Below, one piece after another: positions 8,947-17,356 of a stretch of 64,000 bases of DNA (its first letter is position 1; each line of letters starts with the position of its first letter). The DNA is from Deltaproteobacteria bacterium (GTDB lineage: Bacteria; Myxococcota_A; Polyangia; DRWM01; JAAZOP01): assembly GCA_016218765.1 (NCBI GenBank), contig JACRCZ010000068.1, positions 29,473 to 93,472 on the forward strand, read 5' to 3'. Below the pieces are notes generated by a model, which did no database searches, was not told where the DNA came from, and saw only the letters and a program-made list of their open reading frames with translations. Position numbers and translations under genes: made by a program.

Positions 8947-10275
8947 TCAGCGCGGCCGCGACGACGCCGCTTCCAGCTCCGCCATGCGGGCGGAGTTTTC
9001 GGTGAAGCGCGCGGCGAGGGTGCGGACGAACATGCTCAGCCAGTGGTTGGTGCCCAGCTCCTCCTCGAAGAAGCTCCGCTCGATGACCAGGACCTCGACG
9101 TCCTCGAGCGCCTCGACGCTCGCCGTCCGCTTGCCCTGCGTCAGGAGCGCGACCTCGCCGAACACGTCGCCCTCGACCATCTCGCGCAGGACGACGCGGC
9201 GTCCGTCGACGGTGTTGTAGGCCACGCAGCGGCCCTTGAGCACGACGTAGGCGCAGTCGGCGTCCTCGCCCTCGCGGATGATCAGGGCCCCGTGGCGGAA
9301 CTCCGCCCGAGGGAAGCGCCACGGCGTATGGAAGAACGACTCGACGTCGCGCGCCAGATCGGCCACGGTCTGGTACCGTTTCGCGGGATCCCGGGCGAGC
9401 GCCTTCATCGCGATGCGGCACAGCCGCGCGGGAAGCTCGAAATCCACTTCCCGGTCCGGCGGTGCCACGTCGGCCGACACCGCCCGTGCCAGCAGCTCCG
9501 TGGGTGTCCCGCCGCCGTGCGGCCGTTTCCCCGTCAGGGTTTCGTAGAGCACGCCGCCCAGCATGAAGACGTCGGTCCGCTCGTCCAGGCGGCTCGCGTC
9601 GCCGATCGCCAGCTCCGGGGCCATGTACGAGAGCGTCCCGCCGGTGACGCCCCGTCCGTTCCGCGGCGCGGAGCGCAGCCTGGCGAGGCCCCAGTCCATG
9701 ACGAACACCTCGCCGAACTCGCCGACCATGATGTTGCCGGGCTTGAGGTCCAGGTGGAGCACGCCGCGGCTGTGCGCGAACGCGACGGCGTCGCAGACCT
9801 TGAGGAACACCTGGAGCTGGAGGAAGAGGCCGCGGTCCGTGCGGCGCCGCAGGTCGGCTCCGGCGAGGATCTCGCCCAGCGTCCGTCCCCGGACCAGTTT
9901 CATCGTGAAGAAGACGTCGCCCTGCGCGTCGACCCCCAGCTCGTGCACGGGGACGATGTTGGGATGATCGAGCTGCGCCGTGACCTGGGCCTCCTCGATC
10001 AGCCCTCGCACCAGCGCCTGGTCGCGGGCGACCTCCGGCCGCGGCAGCTTGATCGCCGCCACGCGCTGGAGGTTGTTGTCGCGGACCTGGCGGATGACCG
10101 CCATTCCGCCCGCCTCGCTGACCACGCCGCCGACGATCAGCCGCTCGGCCAGCGCCATCTTCGGCGTCCGGGGATTCAGCACGACCGGGGCCGGCGCGCT
10201 GATCGTCCGCGCGGTCGCCGCCGTCGTCTTGTCGGTCCCGCCGCCCTCGCCACCGCTCCGATCGCTGCCGGCCAT
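8947..10275 (-). CDS. Ser/Thr protein kinase with C-terminal cyclic-nucleotide-binding domain
   Basis: 442 residues. PknB-type kinase domain about 45-310: AAIKLP lysine, catalytic loop HLDLKPGN and DWG in place of DFG (a common bacterial variant). A cNMP-binding domain follows at about 325-435. Its phosphate-binding cassette FGEVALLTQGKRTAS keeps the Glu and Arg that hold the cyclic phosphate and ribose, so real cNMP binding is plausible. ATG 10275 is preceded by GGGAGG. The arrangement is a single-chain analogue of eukaryotic PKA/PKG, except that the binding domain is C-terminal. The adjacent convergent cyclase is a natural source of ligand. Confidence 0.88.
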   Translation of the reverse strand: MAGSDRSGGEGGGTDKTTAATARTISAPAPVVLNPRTPKMALAERLIVGGVVSEAGGMAVIRQVRDNNLQRVAAIKLPRPEVARDQALVRGLIEEAQVTAQLDHPNIVPVHELGVDAQGDVFFTMKLVRGRTLGEILAGADLRRRTDRGLFLQLQVFLKVCDAVAFAHSRGVLHLDLKPGNIMVGEFGEVFVMDWGLARLRSAPRNGRGVTGGTLSYMAPELAIGDASRLDERTDVFMLGGVLYETLTGKRPHGGGTPTELLARAVSADVAPPDREVDFELPARLCRIAMKALARDPAKRYQTVADLARDVESFFHTPWRFPRAEFRHGALIIREGEDADCAYVVLKGRCVAYNTVDGRRVVLREMVEGDVFGEVALLTQGKRTASVEALEDVEVLVIERSFFEEELGTNHWLSMFVRTLAARFTENSARMAELEAASSRPR

Positions 10276-10286
10276 CGATGTCCTCC

Positions 10287-10325
10287 CGCTACCGCTCGAC
10301 CGCTCGACCGCTCGTCCGCTCGCTC
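10287..10325. repeat. Tandem CCGCTCGA repeat at the end of the GT22 gene
   Basis: Four to five degenerate ACCGCTCG units. They encode the last residues of the mannosyltransferase (SERTSGRAVER) and its stop codon. A related ACCGCTCC tract is at 24262-24300. Confidence 0.6.
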
Positions 10326-12064
10326 GCCCCCACGCCTCCATCCACCAATCCGTCCGTTCGCCGGAAGACCAGGACGTTCTCGAACTCGGCGACCTCGCGG
10401 AACTCGGGTTTCTCCCGCATCGTGCGGATCAGCTTCTCGTCGTGCACCGCGACGTAGTTGTAGATGGGGTGCTTGGCGATCACCGCGTTGTACTGGAGGA
10501 GCGGGATGTTCCGGTCCATGATCATGTAGCCGCCGTTCAGGTGCTGTCGTTCGTCCAGGAGCAGGCCCGTGGCGTCGGGCTGCTTCCCGACCCACGACTG
10601 GGCGGCGAAGACGCCGCCCAGCCAGCGCATGGGCAGCTTTTGCGTCCCCACGAACGCGAGCACGCACACGGCGGCCAGGAGGCCCGCCACCACGGCGTGG
10701 CGCGCCGGTCCGAACCAGCGGCGTTTCTTCCATTCCCCCACGTGCCGCAGTGCGTCCGCCAGGGCGAGCATTCCCGACAGGGCCCCGACCAGCACGAACG
10801 GCCAGATCGAGAGGAGGAAGCGCTCCTCCTTGTGCTTGATCGCCGTCATGGCGGCGAAGGGGATGACCCAGGCCAGGATCATGCGTCCGTGCCGCCAGAA
10901 CGCCAGGAGCATCGGCGCCAGGAGCAGCCACCGTCCCGGGCCCAGCCGCGCGACGAACGCCTCGTTCCAGTAGAACCAGCGGGGCATGATCCCGTGTTCG
11001 GCCGAGCCGTCCTTGAGCACGTTGTACTGGAAGTAGCCGATGAGCGAATGGAAGGGCCGGCCCCAGGTCGCGGCATCGACGACCCCCAGCACGGCCAGCG
11101 CCGCGCCCAGACCCACCGCCAGCCAGGCCAGCTCGCGGAAGCGCGAGCGGAAGTTGTAGTCGAGCGCCACGAGCGGGATGAAGATGACCAGCGTGTAGCG
11201 GCAGAGGAACGCCGCGCCCAGGAGGAGCCCGACGAGGAACGCCTTCCGGTCGCGCCCGAACTGCTCCGGGAAGGCCACCTGCTCGGCCCAAAGTGCGTAG
11301 GCCCACGTCGTGAACAGGAGGCCGTGCACTTCGCTCAGGGTGTGCGGCGCGAAGTAGGCGAACGGCGGGAAGGCGGCCATCGCGAACGCCGCGAGGATCC
11401 CCAGCCGCTCGTCGCCTCGCCCCACCGCGCGCCCCAGCCGGTACCCCGCCGGTACGAGCAGCAGCGTCAACAGGGCGTTGTGCAGCACGAGGGCGCTGTG
11501 CAGCGAGTAGCCGCGCAGCCCGAACGCCTCGCCCAGCTCCATCAGCCCGCCGTAGTAGCCCGGCAGGATCCAGTTGCGGACGCCGCCGTTGAACTCCCAC
11601 GGCAGCCATCCGAAGCCGTGCATCCGGACGTGCGCGGGCTCCAGGTACTGCATCATCTCGTCCGGGTAGTGGATCCCCGCCTGGACGAAGAAGTAGTAGA
11701 GGCGGACGGCGAGCCCGACCGCGGTGGCGAGCAAGAGCCAGCTCCAGACGGGCAGCCCCGCCACGCGGGTTCGCGACGCCTCGCTGCGGCGCACCCGTTC
11801 CGCCGCGGCCGCCGCCCGCCACGCCCGCCAGTCGGGTCCCCACGCGGCGAACCGCTGCCGCGCCCGGTTCCACCAGGCCGAGACCAGCTCGCGCGGGGAC
11901 GGGTCGGCGGTCAAGGGGTCGGCGGTCGGCCCTTCGACAGGCTCAGGGCAGGCTGGTCGACCCTTCGACAGGCTCGGGGCAGGCTGGTCGGCGGTCGGGG
12001 GGGAAGACGAATCCGCCGGCGTGTCGCCCCGAAGGTCCATGGACTTCGGCTCGTGCTGCTTCAT
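10289..12064 (-). CDS. GT22 (ALG9/PIG-B-like) membrane mannosyltransferase
   Basis: 591 residues with about 10 hydrophobic helices. Two hallmarks of GT22 are visible: HYPDEMMQYLEPAH near residue 130, followed by WEFNGGVRNW, and KHKEERFLL near residue 410. GT22 enzymes transfer mannose from a polyprenyl-phosphate donor onto glycolipids; they are mainly eukaryotic (N-glycan and GPI pathways) and occur in scattered bacteria. The start is ATG 12064, overlapping the stop of the upstream gene (ATGA), so the two are coupled. The cytoplasmic N-terminus carries about 23 residues encoded by a doubled dispersed repeat (11901-12000). The acceptor is unknown; a surface polysaccharide or glycolipid is the likely product. 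Confidence 0.82.
   Translation of the reverse strand: MKQHEPKSMDLRGDTPADSSSPPTADQPAPSLSKGRPACPEPVEGPTADPLTADPSPRELVSAWWNRARQRFAAWGPDWRAWRAAAAAERVRRSEASRTRVAGLPVWSWLLLATAVGLAVRLYYFFVQAGIHYPDEMMQYLEPAHVRMHGFGWLPWEFNGGVRNWILPGYYGGLMELGEAFGLRGYSLHSALVLHNALLTLLLVPAGYRLGRAVGRGDERLGILAAFAMAAFPPFAYFAPHTLSEVHGLLFTTWAYALWAEQVAFPEQFGRDRKAFLVGLLLGAAFLCRYTLVIFIPLVALDYNFRSRFRELAWLAVGLGAALAVLGVVDAATWGRPFHSLIGYFQYNVLKDGSAEHGIMPRWFYWNEAFVARLGPGRWLLLAPMLLAFWRHGRMILAWVIPFAAMTAIKHKEERFLLSIWPFVLVGALSGMLALADALRHVGEWKKRRWFGPARHAVVAGLLAAVCVLAFVGTQKLPMRWLGGVFAAQSWVGKQPDATGLLLDERQHLNGGYMIMDRNIPLLQYNAVIAKHPIYNYVAVHDEKLIRTMREKPEFREVAEFENVLVFRRTDGLVDGGVGASERTSGRAVER
11901..12000. repeat. Doubled dispersed repeat inserted in frame in the GT22 gene
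   Basis: Two CCTTCGACAGGCTC..GGGCAGGCTGGTCG units (11930-11959 and 11961-11990) lie between direct copies of GGTCGGCGGTC at 11917-11927 and 11986-11996, with a third copy at 11902-11912. The distance between the flanking copies is 69 bp, a multiple of three, so the reading frame is kept. The translated peptide includes LSKGRPACPEPVEG. Confidence 0.8.
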
Positions 12065-12678
12065 GGCGTCGCCGGCCTTCCCCACACGGACACCTCGTAC
12101 AGGCGGACGACGTCGGCCGACTTGCCGACGCGCTCGACCTGGAACTCGATCCGCACGCGGTCGGTCGCGGGGCAGTCCAGCGGGAGCTTCGGCTGCGCGT
12201 CGGTGTTGCCGTGCACGACGTGCTCCCGCACGACGGTCCCGCCGTCGCGCTCGTCCCGCAGGCAGCGCACGCGGAACTCGCGGTTCGTGAAGCTCTTGTC
12301 TTCGAACGCGCCGGCCAGGACCAGAGCGAGCTCATCCAGGTCCGCGCGCACGGCGAGCTTGATCTCGAGCCACGGTGCGCGGTCCTTCTGCACGGTGGCC
12401 CACTTCTCGGTCTTCTCCGGCTTGACCAGCTCGTCGATCGCGTACAGCGGATGGTGGCTGTGGAACCAGTCGTAGCTGCTCACGCGCAGCACGGCCCCGG
12501 CCGACAGTGCCGCGAAGTTGGCCCGCACTCCCGGCGCCGGCGCGGGAGCGGCGTACCGCGGCGTCTCGGGGGTGGGCCGGCGGCTCGCGAAGACGGCGGT
12601 CGCCGCCCCGACCACGGCCAGGTACAGCCCCAGGAGCGGCCAGCCGGCCCGTCCGAGCCTGGACCAACGAAGCCTCAC
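12061..12678 (-). CDS. Membrane-anchored discoidin-like (F5/8 C) protein
   Basis: 205 residues. One N-terminal TM helix (about 12-30), a Pro/Ala linker, then a domain with the pattern of F5/8-type C/NPCBM folds: SSYDWFHSHHPLYAIDELV, a Trp-containing strand and PWLEIKLAV. Such folds bind carbohydrates or membranes. GTG 12678 has GGAGAGGGG upstream. It lies between a spermidine-synthase-like membrane protein and a mannosyltransferase and is coupled to the latter by ATGA overlap, so a role in surface glycan work is inferred. Fold assignment is from pattern only. Confidence 0.65.
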   Translation of the reverse strand: MRLRWSRLGRAGWPLLGLYLAVVGAATAVFASRRPTPETPRYAAPAPAPGVRANFAALSAGAVLRVSSYDWFHSHHPLYAIDELVKPEKTEKWATVQKDRAPWLEIKLAVRADLDELALVLAGAFEDKSFTNREFRVRCLRDERDGGTVVREHVVHGNTDAQPKLPLDCPATDRVRIEFQVERVGKSADVVRLYEVSVWGRPATP

Positions 12679-12730
12679 GCGATTCCCCTCTCCTCGCCGA
12701 TCGTGCGCCGAACCCTGCTCCCCTGCCCTT

Positions 12731-12776
12731 CCCCCTTTTGCGTCCTTTGCGGTTCCTTGCGTCCTTGGCGCGAAAT
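12731..12776. repeat. Dispersed CCAAGGACGCAAGG / GCAAAGGACGC repeat
   Basis: On the minus strand GCGCCAAGGACGCAAGG is followed by AACCGCAAAGGACGCAAAAG. A shorter relative overlaps the YkuD leader at about 3900-3935. It fills the gap between the discoidin-like and spermidine-synthase-like genes. Confidence 0.6.
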
Positions 12777-12788
12777 CCGGATCGCAGT

Positions 12789-14888
12789 CTACCCCGCGGT
12801 CTCCGTCTCCGTCGCCGGGGATGCCTCGGCGGCTTTGACCTCCGCCGTCGCCGTGTCCTCCGCCGGCGCGCTCGCGTCCACCGCGGCCTTGGCCGGATGC
12901 CGCAGGATCCGCCACGCCCAGAACGCGGTGACGATGTAGAGCGCGGCGACGGCGATCCCGAGGGCGCGATAGCCCACGGCGAGGGACGTGTATTCCAGGC
13001 TGCCGCCGATCATGGTTCCGACGAGGTTCCAGCCGAACGCGGCGTCGCTTTTCGGCGTGTCCTTGAAGAGGTACCCGAAGACCAGGTTGGCGAAGAAGAT
13101 GGGGGAGAACAGGACGAGCGACGCGACGGTGTAGCGGACGGGGAAGCTGGCGATGCCCAGCAGGGTGTCGAGCGGCAGCGCGATGTGCACGGCCAGGGAG
13201 CCCAGGAGGAGGGCGAAGAGCCACAGCGGCGAGCGGATGCGCAGCCGGGAGACGAGGAGGTTGGCGAGCAGCACGGAGGTGAGGATGGCGGCGAAGACCA
13301 GCGAGTTGACGAGCCAGGTGGCGCCGAAGAGCAGGGAGAACTGGATGATGCTCTTGGTTTCCAGGAGGAGGAACGCGGCGCCCATGAGGAGGAACGGCCC
13401 GTTGGACCGCAGGTTGCGGCGCGTCGCGTGTCCGCTGGCGAAGACGGCGGCGACGCCGCCGAGGACGAAGAGGCCCATGACCCAGAGGTAGAAGGTCGGC
13501 AGCTTCGGCGACTGCATGTAGAGGAACGGCCAGTCGTCGGTCGCGGGGGCGTACGACGCGGCGCCCGGCAGCGGGTCCCCGTGCACGGTCGGGCCGATGG
13601 CCAGCGCGCAAAGCTTGCCGCCGTCCTCTTCGCTGTAGCAGCGCACGAGCGGCGCGTGTCCGAACACCCTGCCCAGCATCCCGGCCAGTTTCTCCACGAG
13701 CCAGGTCTTGCGGTAGTAGTTGTAGAGGACGACGACGCCGTCGGGCGCGAGCAGCCGCGAGGCCTGCTGGAACGACTCGACGGTGAAGAGGAAGCTCTCG
13801 AGGCGGATGTTGGAGAGGTTCGAGAACGAGGCGAGCGAGTCGGGCAGGGCGAAGATGACGAGGTCGTAGGGTCCGGAGGCGCGCTGCATGAAGGCGCGAC
13901 CATCGGTCACGTGGGCGGTCACGCGCGGGTCGGCGTACGGCCGGACCGGATGGAAGCGCCGGCCGGCGGCGAGGATTTGCGGGTCGATCTCGACGGCATC
14001 GACGTGTTCGACCCCGTAGTGCAGGGCGTACGAGACGTCGGTCCCGCCGCCCGAGCCGATGACGAGTGCGCGGCGGAACGGCGCGCCGTCGCCGCGCAGC
14101 TTGACGACCTCGCGGTACGGGTAGTCGTACACCGGCTCCTTGTGGCCGACGGGGACCATGGTCTGGTGTCCGATGCCGTTGGCGCGGAGGAGGTACGACT
14201 GGTCGCCCTGGCGCAGGACGTCGATGCGCTGGTAGGGCGACCACCGGCTGTAGTCGGTGGGCGAGGTGACGTAGACGAGCATCACGAGGCCCAGGCCCAT
14301 GAGGATCGCGTCGAACACGGTCCGGCGCGAGGAGAGCACGGCGACGGCGAGGGAGGCGACGATGAACCACTGGACGGGGCCGCCGCCCAGGTACGAGTGG
14401 GTCGTGAAGGCGACGATGCCGCAGAGGCTTCCTGCGATGTCGATGGAGTAGGCGGTGAGCGGCTTGTAGTGCGGGAAGCAGCGTCCCGTCTCCTGGGCGA
14501 TGCTCGCGAACAGCAGCGTGGAGAGGGCGAAGATGACGACGAGGCAGAGGGCGAGCGGGATTCTCGCCTTGCTGCCGGCGAAGCCGAAGAAGAGCTGTCC
14601 GGAATCCTCGCGCAGCGCGGAGGCGTCGATGCGTGTCACGATGACGAAGGCGATCAGGAGGAGCAGGACGAGCGGCAGGTGGTCGAAGAGCTTGATCGTC
14701 TTGCCGGCGAGGAGGAAGCCCAGGCCGATCCCGAGGAACGCGGACATGAGGACGAAGTTCGAGAAGTAGCCGAGGTAGAGCACCTCGGCCGCGGTGAAGC
14801 GGATGAGCCCCAGCTCGAGGTACAGCGTGAGGAAAACGAGCAGGAAGAGGCGGACCCCGGGCGCGTTCTTCTTCAGGAACTCCAGCAT
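12789..14888 (-). CDS. Polytopic membrane protein with spermidine-synthase-like domain
   Basis: About 699 residues: seven or so N-terminal TM helices, a soluble SAM-dependent Rossmann domain of the spermidine synthase type (VIGSGGGTDVSYAL then VDAVEIDP, about 260-470), and seven or so more TM helices. Such fusions are annotated as spermidine-synthase-like membrane proteins, but polyamine synthesis has not been established for them and a different small-molecule or methyl transfer is possible. ATG 14888 was chosen; GTG 14897, three codons upstream, is also open and nearly as good. The C-terminus is a charged Ala/Glu tail. Confidence 0.75.
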   Translation of the reverse strand: MLEFLKKNAPGVRLFLLVFLTLYLELGLIRFTAAEVLYLGYFSNFVLMSAFLGIGLGFLLAGKTIKLFDHLPLVLLLLIAFVIVTRIDASALREDSGQLFFGFAGSKARIPLALCLVVIFALSTLLFASIAQETGRCFPHYKPLTAYSIDIAGSLCGIVAFTTHSYLGGGPVQWFIVASLAVAVLSSRRTVFDAILMGLGLVMLVYVTSPTDYSRWSPYQRIDVLRQGDQSYLLRANGIGHQTMVPVGHKEPVYDYPYREVVKLRGDGAPFRRALVIGSGGGTDVSYALHYGVEHVDAVEIDPQILAAGRRFHPVRPYADPRVTAHVTDGRAFMQRASGPYDLVIFALPDSLASFSNLSNIRLESFLFTVESFQQASRLLAPDGVVVLYNYYRKTWLVEKLAGMLGRVFGHAPLVRCYSEEDGGKLCALAIGPTVHGDPLPGAASYAPATDDWPFLYMQSPKLPTFYLWVMGLFVLGGVAAVFASGHATRRNLRSNGPFLLMGAAFLLLETKSIIQFSLLFGATWLVNSLVFAAILTSVLLANLLVSRLRIRSPLWLFALLLGSLAVHIALPLDTLLGIASFPVRYTVASLVLFSPIFFANLVFGYLFKDTPKSDAAFGWNLVGTMIGGSLEYTSLAVGYRALGIAVAALYIVTAFWAWRILRHPAKAAVDASAPAEDTATAEVKAAEASPATETETAG

Positions 14889-14966
14889 CGTCTCCACCCC
14901 GCGCCGCCCCGCCCCGACGCGGCGGCGCGCAGGTTACCTCCCCCCGCGCCCCCCGTCCAGCGGACC

Positions 14967-14995
14967 TTGCCGCCGCCGGCTGCGTGGTCTAGATT
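14967..14995 (+). promoter_or_regulatory. Predicted promoter of the 772-residue membrane protein
   Basis: TTGCCG (14967-14972), exactly 17 nt, TAGATT (14990-14995). The predicted start near 15002 leaves a leader of about 24 nt before GTG 15026. Confidence 0.55.
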
Positions 14996-15025
14996 CCCTG
15001 CCTGCCGGAGGCGCCCGTTCCGCAA

Positions 15026-17344
15026 GTGCCGATCGCCATCGCCAAGAGACTCTGGGACTTCCTCTGGCGGAACCGCTGGCTCGTCCTCAGTCTGCTCGCC
15101 GTCGTCGCCTTCTTCACGCCGCTGTTGATGCGCTGGTCGATGTGCGGCCAAACGGACTGGGGTTATTTCCATTTCCTGGACGAGGTTGCGCGCCGGACGG
15201 TGCTGGATTTCGGCGAGGCGCCCGAGTGGAACCCGTACTATTGCGGCGGGAACGTGCTGGCGGCCAACACCCAGGCGCACGTCTGGTCGCCGTGGTTCGT
15301 TTTCCCGCTGATCTTCGGCCCCGCGGCCGGGATCAAGATCTCGGTCCTGCTGCACGGTCTCATCGGCGCGGCGGGGATGTGGATGCTGCTTGGCGCGACG
15401 GGGATCCGCGGTCCCGGGCGGTTCCTGGGCACGGTTCTCTTCGCGTGCGCGGGTTTTTTCGGCCACCAGATCGCGGCCGGCCACGTCTGGGCCCTGCCGT
15501 TCTACTACCTGCCCTTCGTGGTGCTCTTCCTGCTGCGCGGCTGCCACGAGCTGCGCTGGTCGGCGCTCGCGGGCGCGTTCTGGGGACTGATGGCCATGGA
15601 GGGCGGCGTCTATCCCGCCCCCTACACGGGCGTGCTCGTCGGCGCCGTTCTTCTCGCGATGGTCCTGGGCTGGACGCCGCTGGAAGGGCGCCCGCGCGCG
15701 CGTTGGTGGAGGGTGTTCGCGGCCGGCGGGATCTGCCTCGTCGCGTTCTTCCTCTTCGCGGCCGCGAAGCTGCTCCCCGACCTGTACCACATGGTGGCGG
15801 TGCCGCGGGAAGCCCCTGAATACCCGCGCATGGCGCTGGGCACCCTCCTTGATTCGTTCACGTGGCGCAACGTCACCGGCACGTGGGACAAGCCCTCGCA
15901 CCACGACTGGGGGTTCTGGGGCGAGTACTCCACGTACGTCGGCTGGGCCGGTCTGGCGCTGTGTGCCGGCGCGGTCGTGTTGCGTTTCCGGCACGTGCGC
16001 GTGCTGCTCGTCATGCTGGCGCTCAGCCTCAGTCTGACGATGGGCGCGCTCGGCCCCGGCACGCCGTGGGACCTTCTCCACCGCCTTCCCGTCTTCGAGA
16101 ACCTGCGCGTGCCGTCGCGTTTCCTCGCCTTCGCCGCGCTGATCCTCGCCTGGTTCGCCGCGATCGCGGTGTCCGAGGGAGAGAAGTGGCTTCGCGCGCA
16201 CGTGGGCCGGGGCGATCCACCCGGCGCGCGCCCCGGGGGCCGCACCCGGCTCGGCGCGCTCCTGGGCGGCAGCCGTGCGAGGTGGGTGGCCGTCGCCATT
16301 CCCGCGGTCGTCGCGGTGGGCCTTGCCGCCGACACGACCAGCTTCAACGCGCATGCGTTCTACATGGCCTTCTCCGACCGTCCGCTGGACCCCGACCGGC
16401 CGCCGGCGCCGATGGAGCAGATTCGCGGCAGCTTCCGCCGCATGGGCGACCACGTGGCGGCCAACCACGGCACGATGCGTTGCCAGGAGATCAACTCCGT
16501 CCCGCGTTCGAGGCGGGTCGGCGAGCAGGGCCGGGAGTACGGGATCCTGGAGCCCGCGAGCGGCACGGTGCATCTCATCGACTGGTCGCCCAACGAGATC
16601 AACCTCGACGTCGAGCTGTCCGAGCCCGCGACGGTGTGGGTCAACCAGAACTACTACCGCGGCTGGTCCTCCGACATGGGCAAGGTCGAGCCGCTCGACA
16701 ACCAGCTCACGGTGAGGCTCCCGGCGGGCCGCCACCGCGTGCGCCTGTTCTACCGCGCGCCGGGGCTTCGGGCCGGTTTGCTCCTTACGGGTCTCGGCGT
16801 CGTCCTGCTCGCCGGGTGGTTCATCGGTGATCGGCGGTGGAGGAAGGAGAAGTTTTCGGTCGTCGGTTCTCCGTCTTCCGATCCGGATCCCGGACCCGGC
16901 TTCCTCCCGACCGCCGACCGCCGGACGCCGACCGCCGGTCTCCGTCGCCTCCTGCGGTACCTGCCCAACGCCGGTTTCGCTCTTGCGGCGCTTGCCGTCT
17001 TCGTCGTCCCGATCCTCGTCGCGGAGCCCGGGGATCCCGTGTGGCAGCCGCAGGTGCGCGAGTACGTCCGTCCGCGGCTGCAGCCGGGCGACGTGGTTCT
17101 CTTCACCCCGATCTGGCCGAGCGCCGCGCTCGGCGAGCTGCGCGACGCGTATCGTCTCGCGCACAACGCCGTGGTGGAGCTGGGCGGCGATGGCTGGGAG
17201 CGCCTGTGGCTGGTCTACTGCCGGCGTGACGGCGACAAGAACCGGCTGAAGAACCTCCGCGAGCGTTTCGTCGAGCTGGACCGCCGCGATGTCGGGCACT
17301 ACACGGTGTATCTCTTCGGGCCGAAGCCGGAAGCCCCGCCGTAA
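15026..17344 (+). CDS. Large polytopic membrane protein, YfhO/GT-C-like
   Basis: 772 residues with about 12 hydrophobic helices, an extracytoplasmic region with WNPYYCGGNVLAANTQAH near the N-terminus and FENLRVPSRFLAFAAL in the middle. This layout resembles YfhO-type and GT-C glycosyltransferase-like proteins that glycosylate lipids or teichoic acids from polyprenyl donors. I cannot identify the donor. Near residues 628-640 a GACCGCCG-type repeat (16908-16940) adds a low-complexity linker between two membrane parts. It is divergent from the GT22 group and convergent with a lipoprotein gene (12-nt gap). Confidence 0.7.
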   Translation: MPIAIAKRLWDFLWRNRWLVLSLLAVVAFFTPLLMRWSMCGQTDWGYFHFLDEVARRTVLDFGEAPEWNPYYCGGNVLAANTQAHVWSPWFVFPLIFGPAAGIKISVLLHGLIGAAGMWMLLGATGIRGPGRFLGTVLFACAGFFGHQIAAGHVWALPFYYLPFVVLFLLRGCHELRWSALAGAFWGLMAMEGGVYPAPYTGVLVGAVLLAMVLGWTPLEGRPRARWWRVFAAGGICLVAFFLFAAAKLLPDLYHMVAVPREAPEYPRMALGTLLDSFTWRNVTGTWDKPSHHDWGFWGEYSTYVGWAGLALCAGAVVLRFRHVRVLLVMLALSLSLTMGALGPGTPWDLLHRLPVFENLRVPSRFLAFAALILAWFAAIAVSEGEKWLRAHVGRGDPPGARPGGRTRLGALLGGSRARWVAVAIPAVVAVGLAADTTSFNAHAFYMAFSDRPLDPDRPPAPMEQIRGSFRRMGDHVAANHGTMRCQEINSVPRSRRVGEQGREYGILEPASGTVHLIDWSPNEINLDVELSEPATVWVNQNYYRGWSSDMGKVEPLDNQLTVRLPAGRHRVRLFYRAPGLRAGLLLTGLGVVLLAGWFIGDRRWRKEKFSVVGSPSSDPDPGPGFLPTADRRTPTAGLRRLLRYLPNAGFALAALAVFVVPILVAEPGDPVWQPQVREYVRPRLQPGDVVLFTPIWPSAALGELRDAYRLAHNAVVELGGDGWERLWLVYCRRDGDKNRLKNLRERFVELDRRDVGHYTVYLFGPKPEAPP
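16908..16940. repeat. GACCGCCG tandem repeat inside the membrane protein gene
   Basis: GACCGCCGACCGCCGGACG followed by CCGACCGCCGG, the reverse-complement type of the GGTCGGCGGTC tracts at 270-304 and 11901-12000. It is translated in frame. Confidence 0.6.
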
Positions 17345-17356
17345 GAGCCCGCCCGA

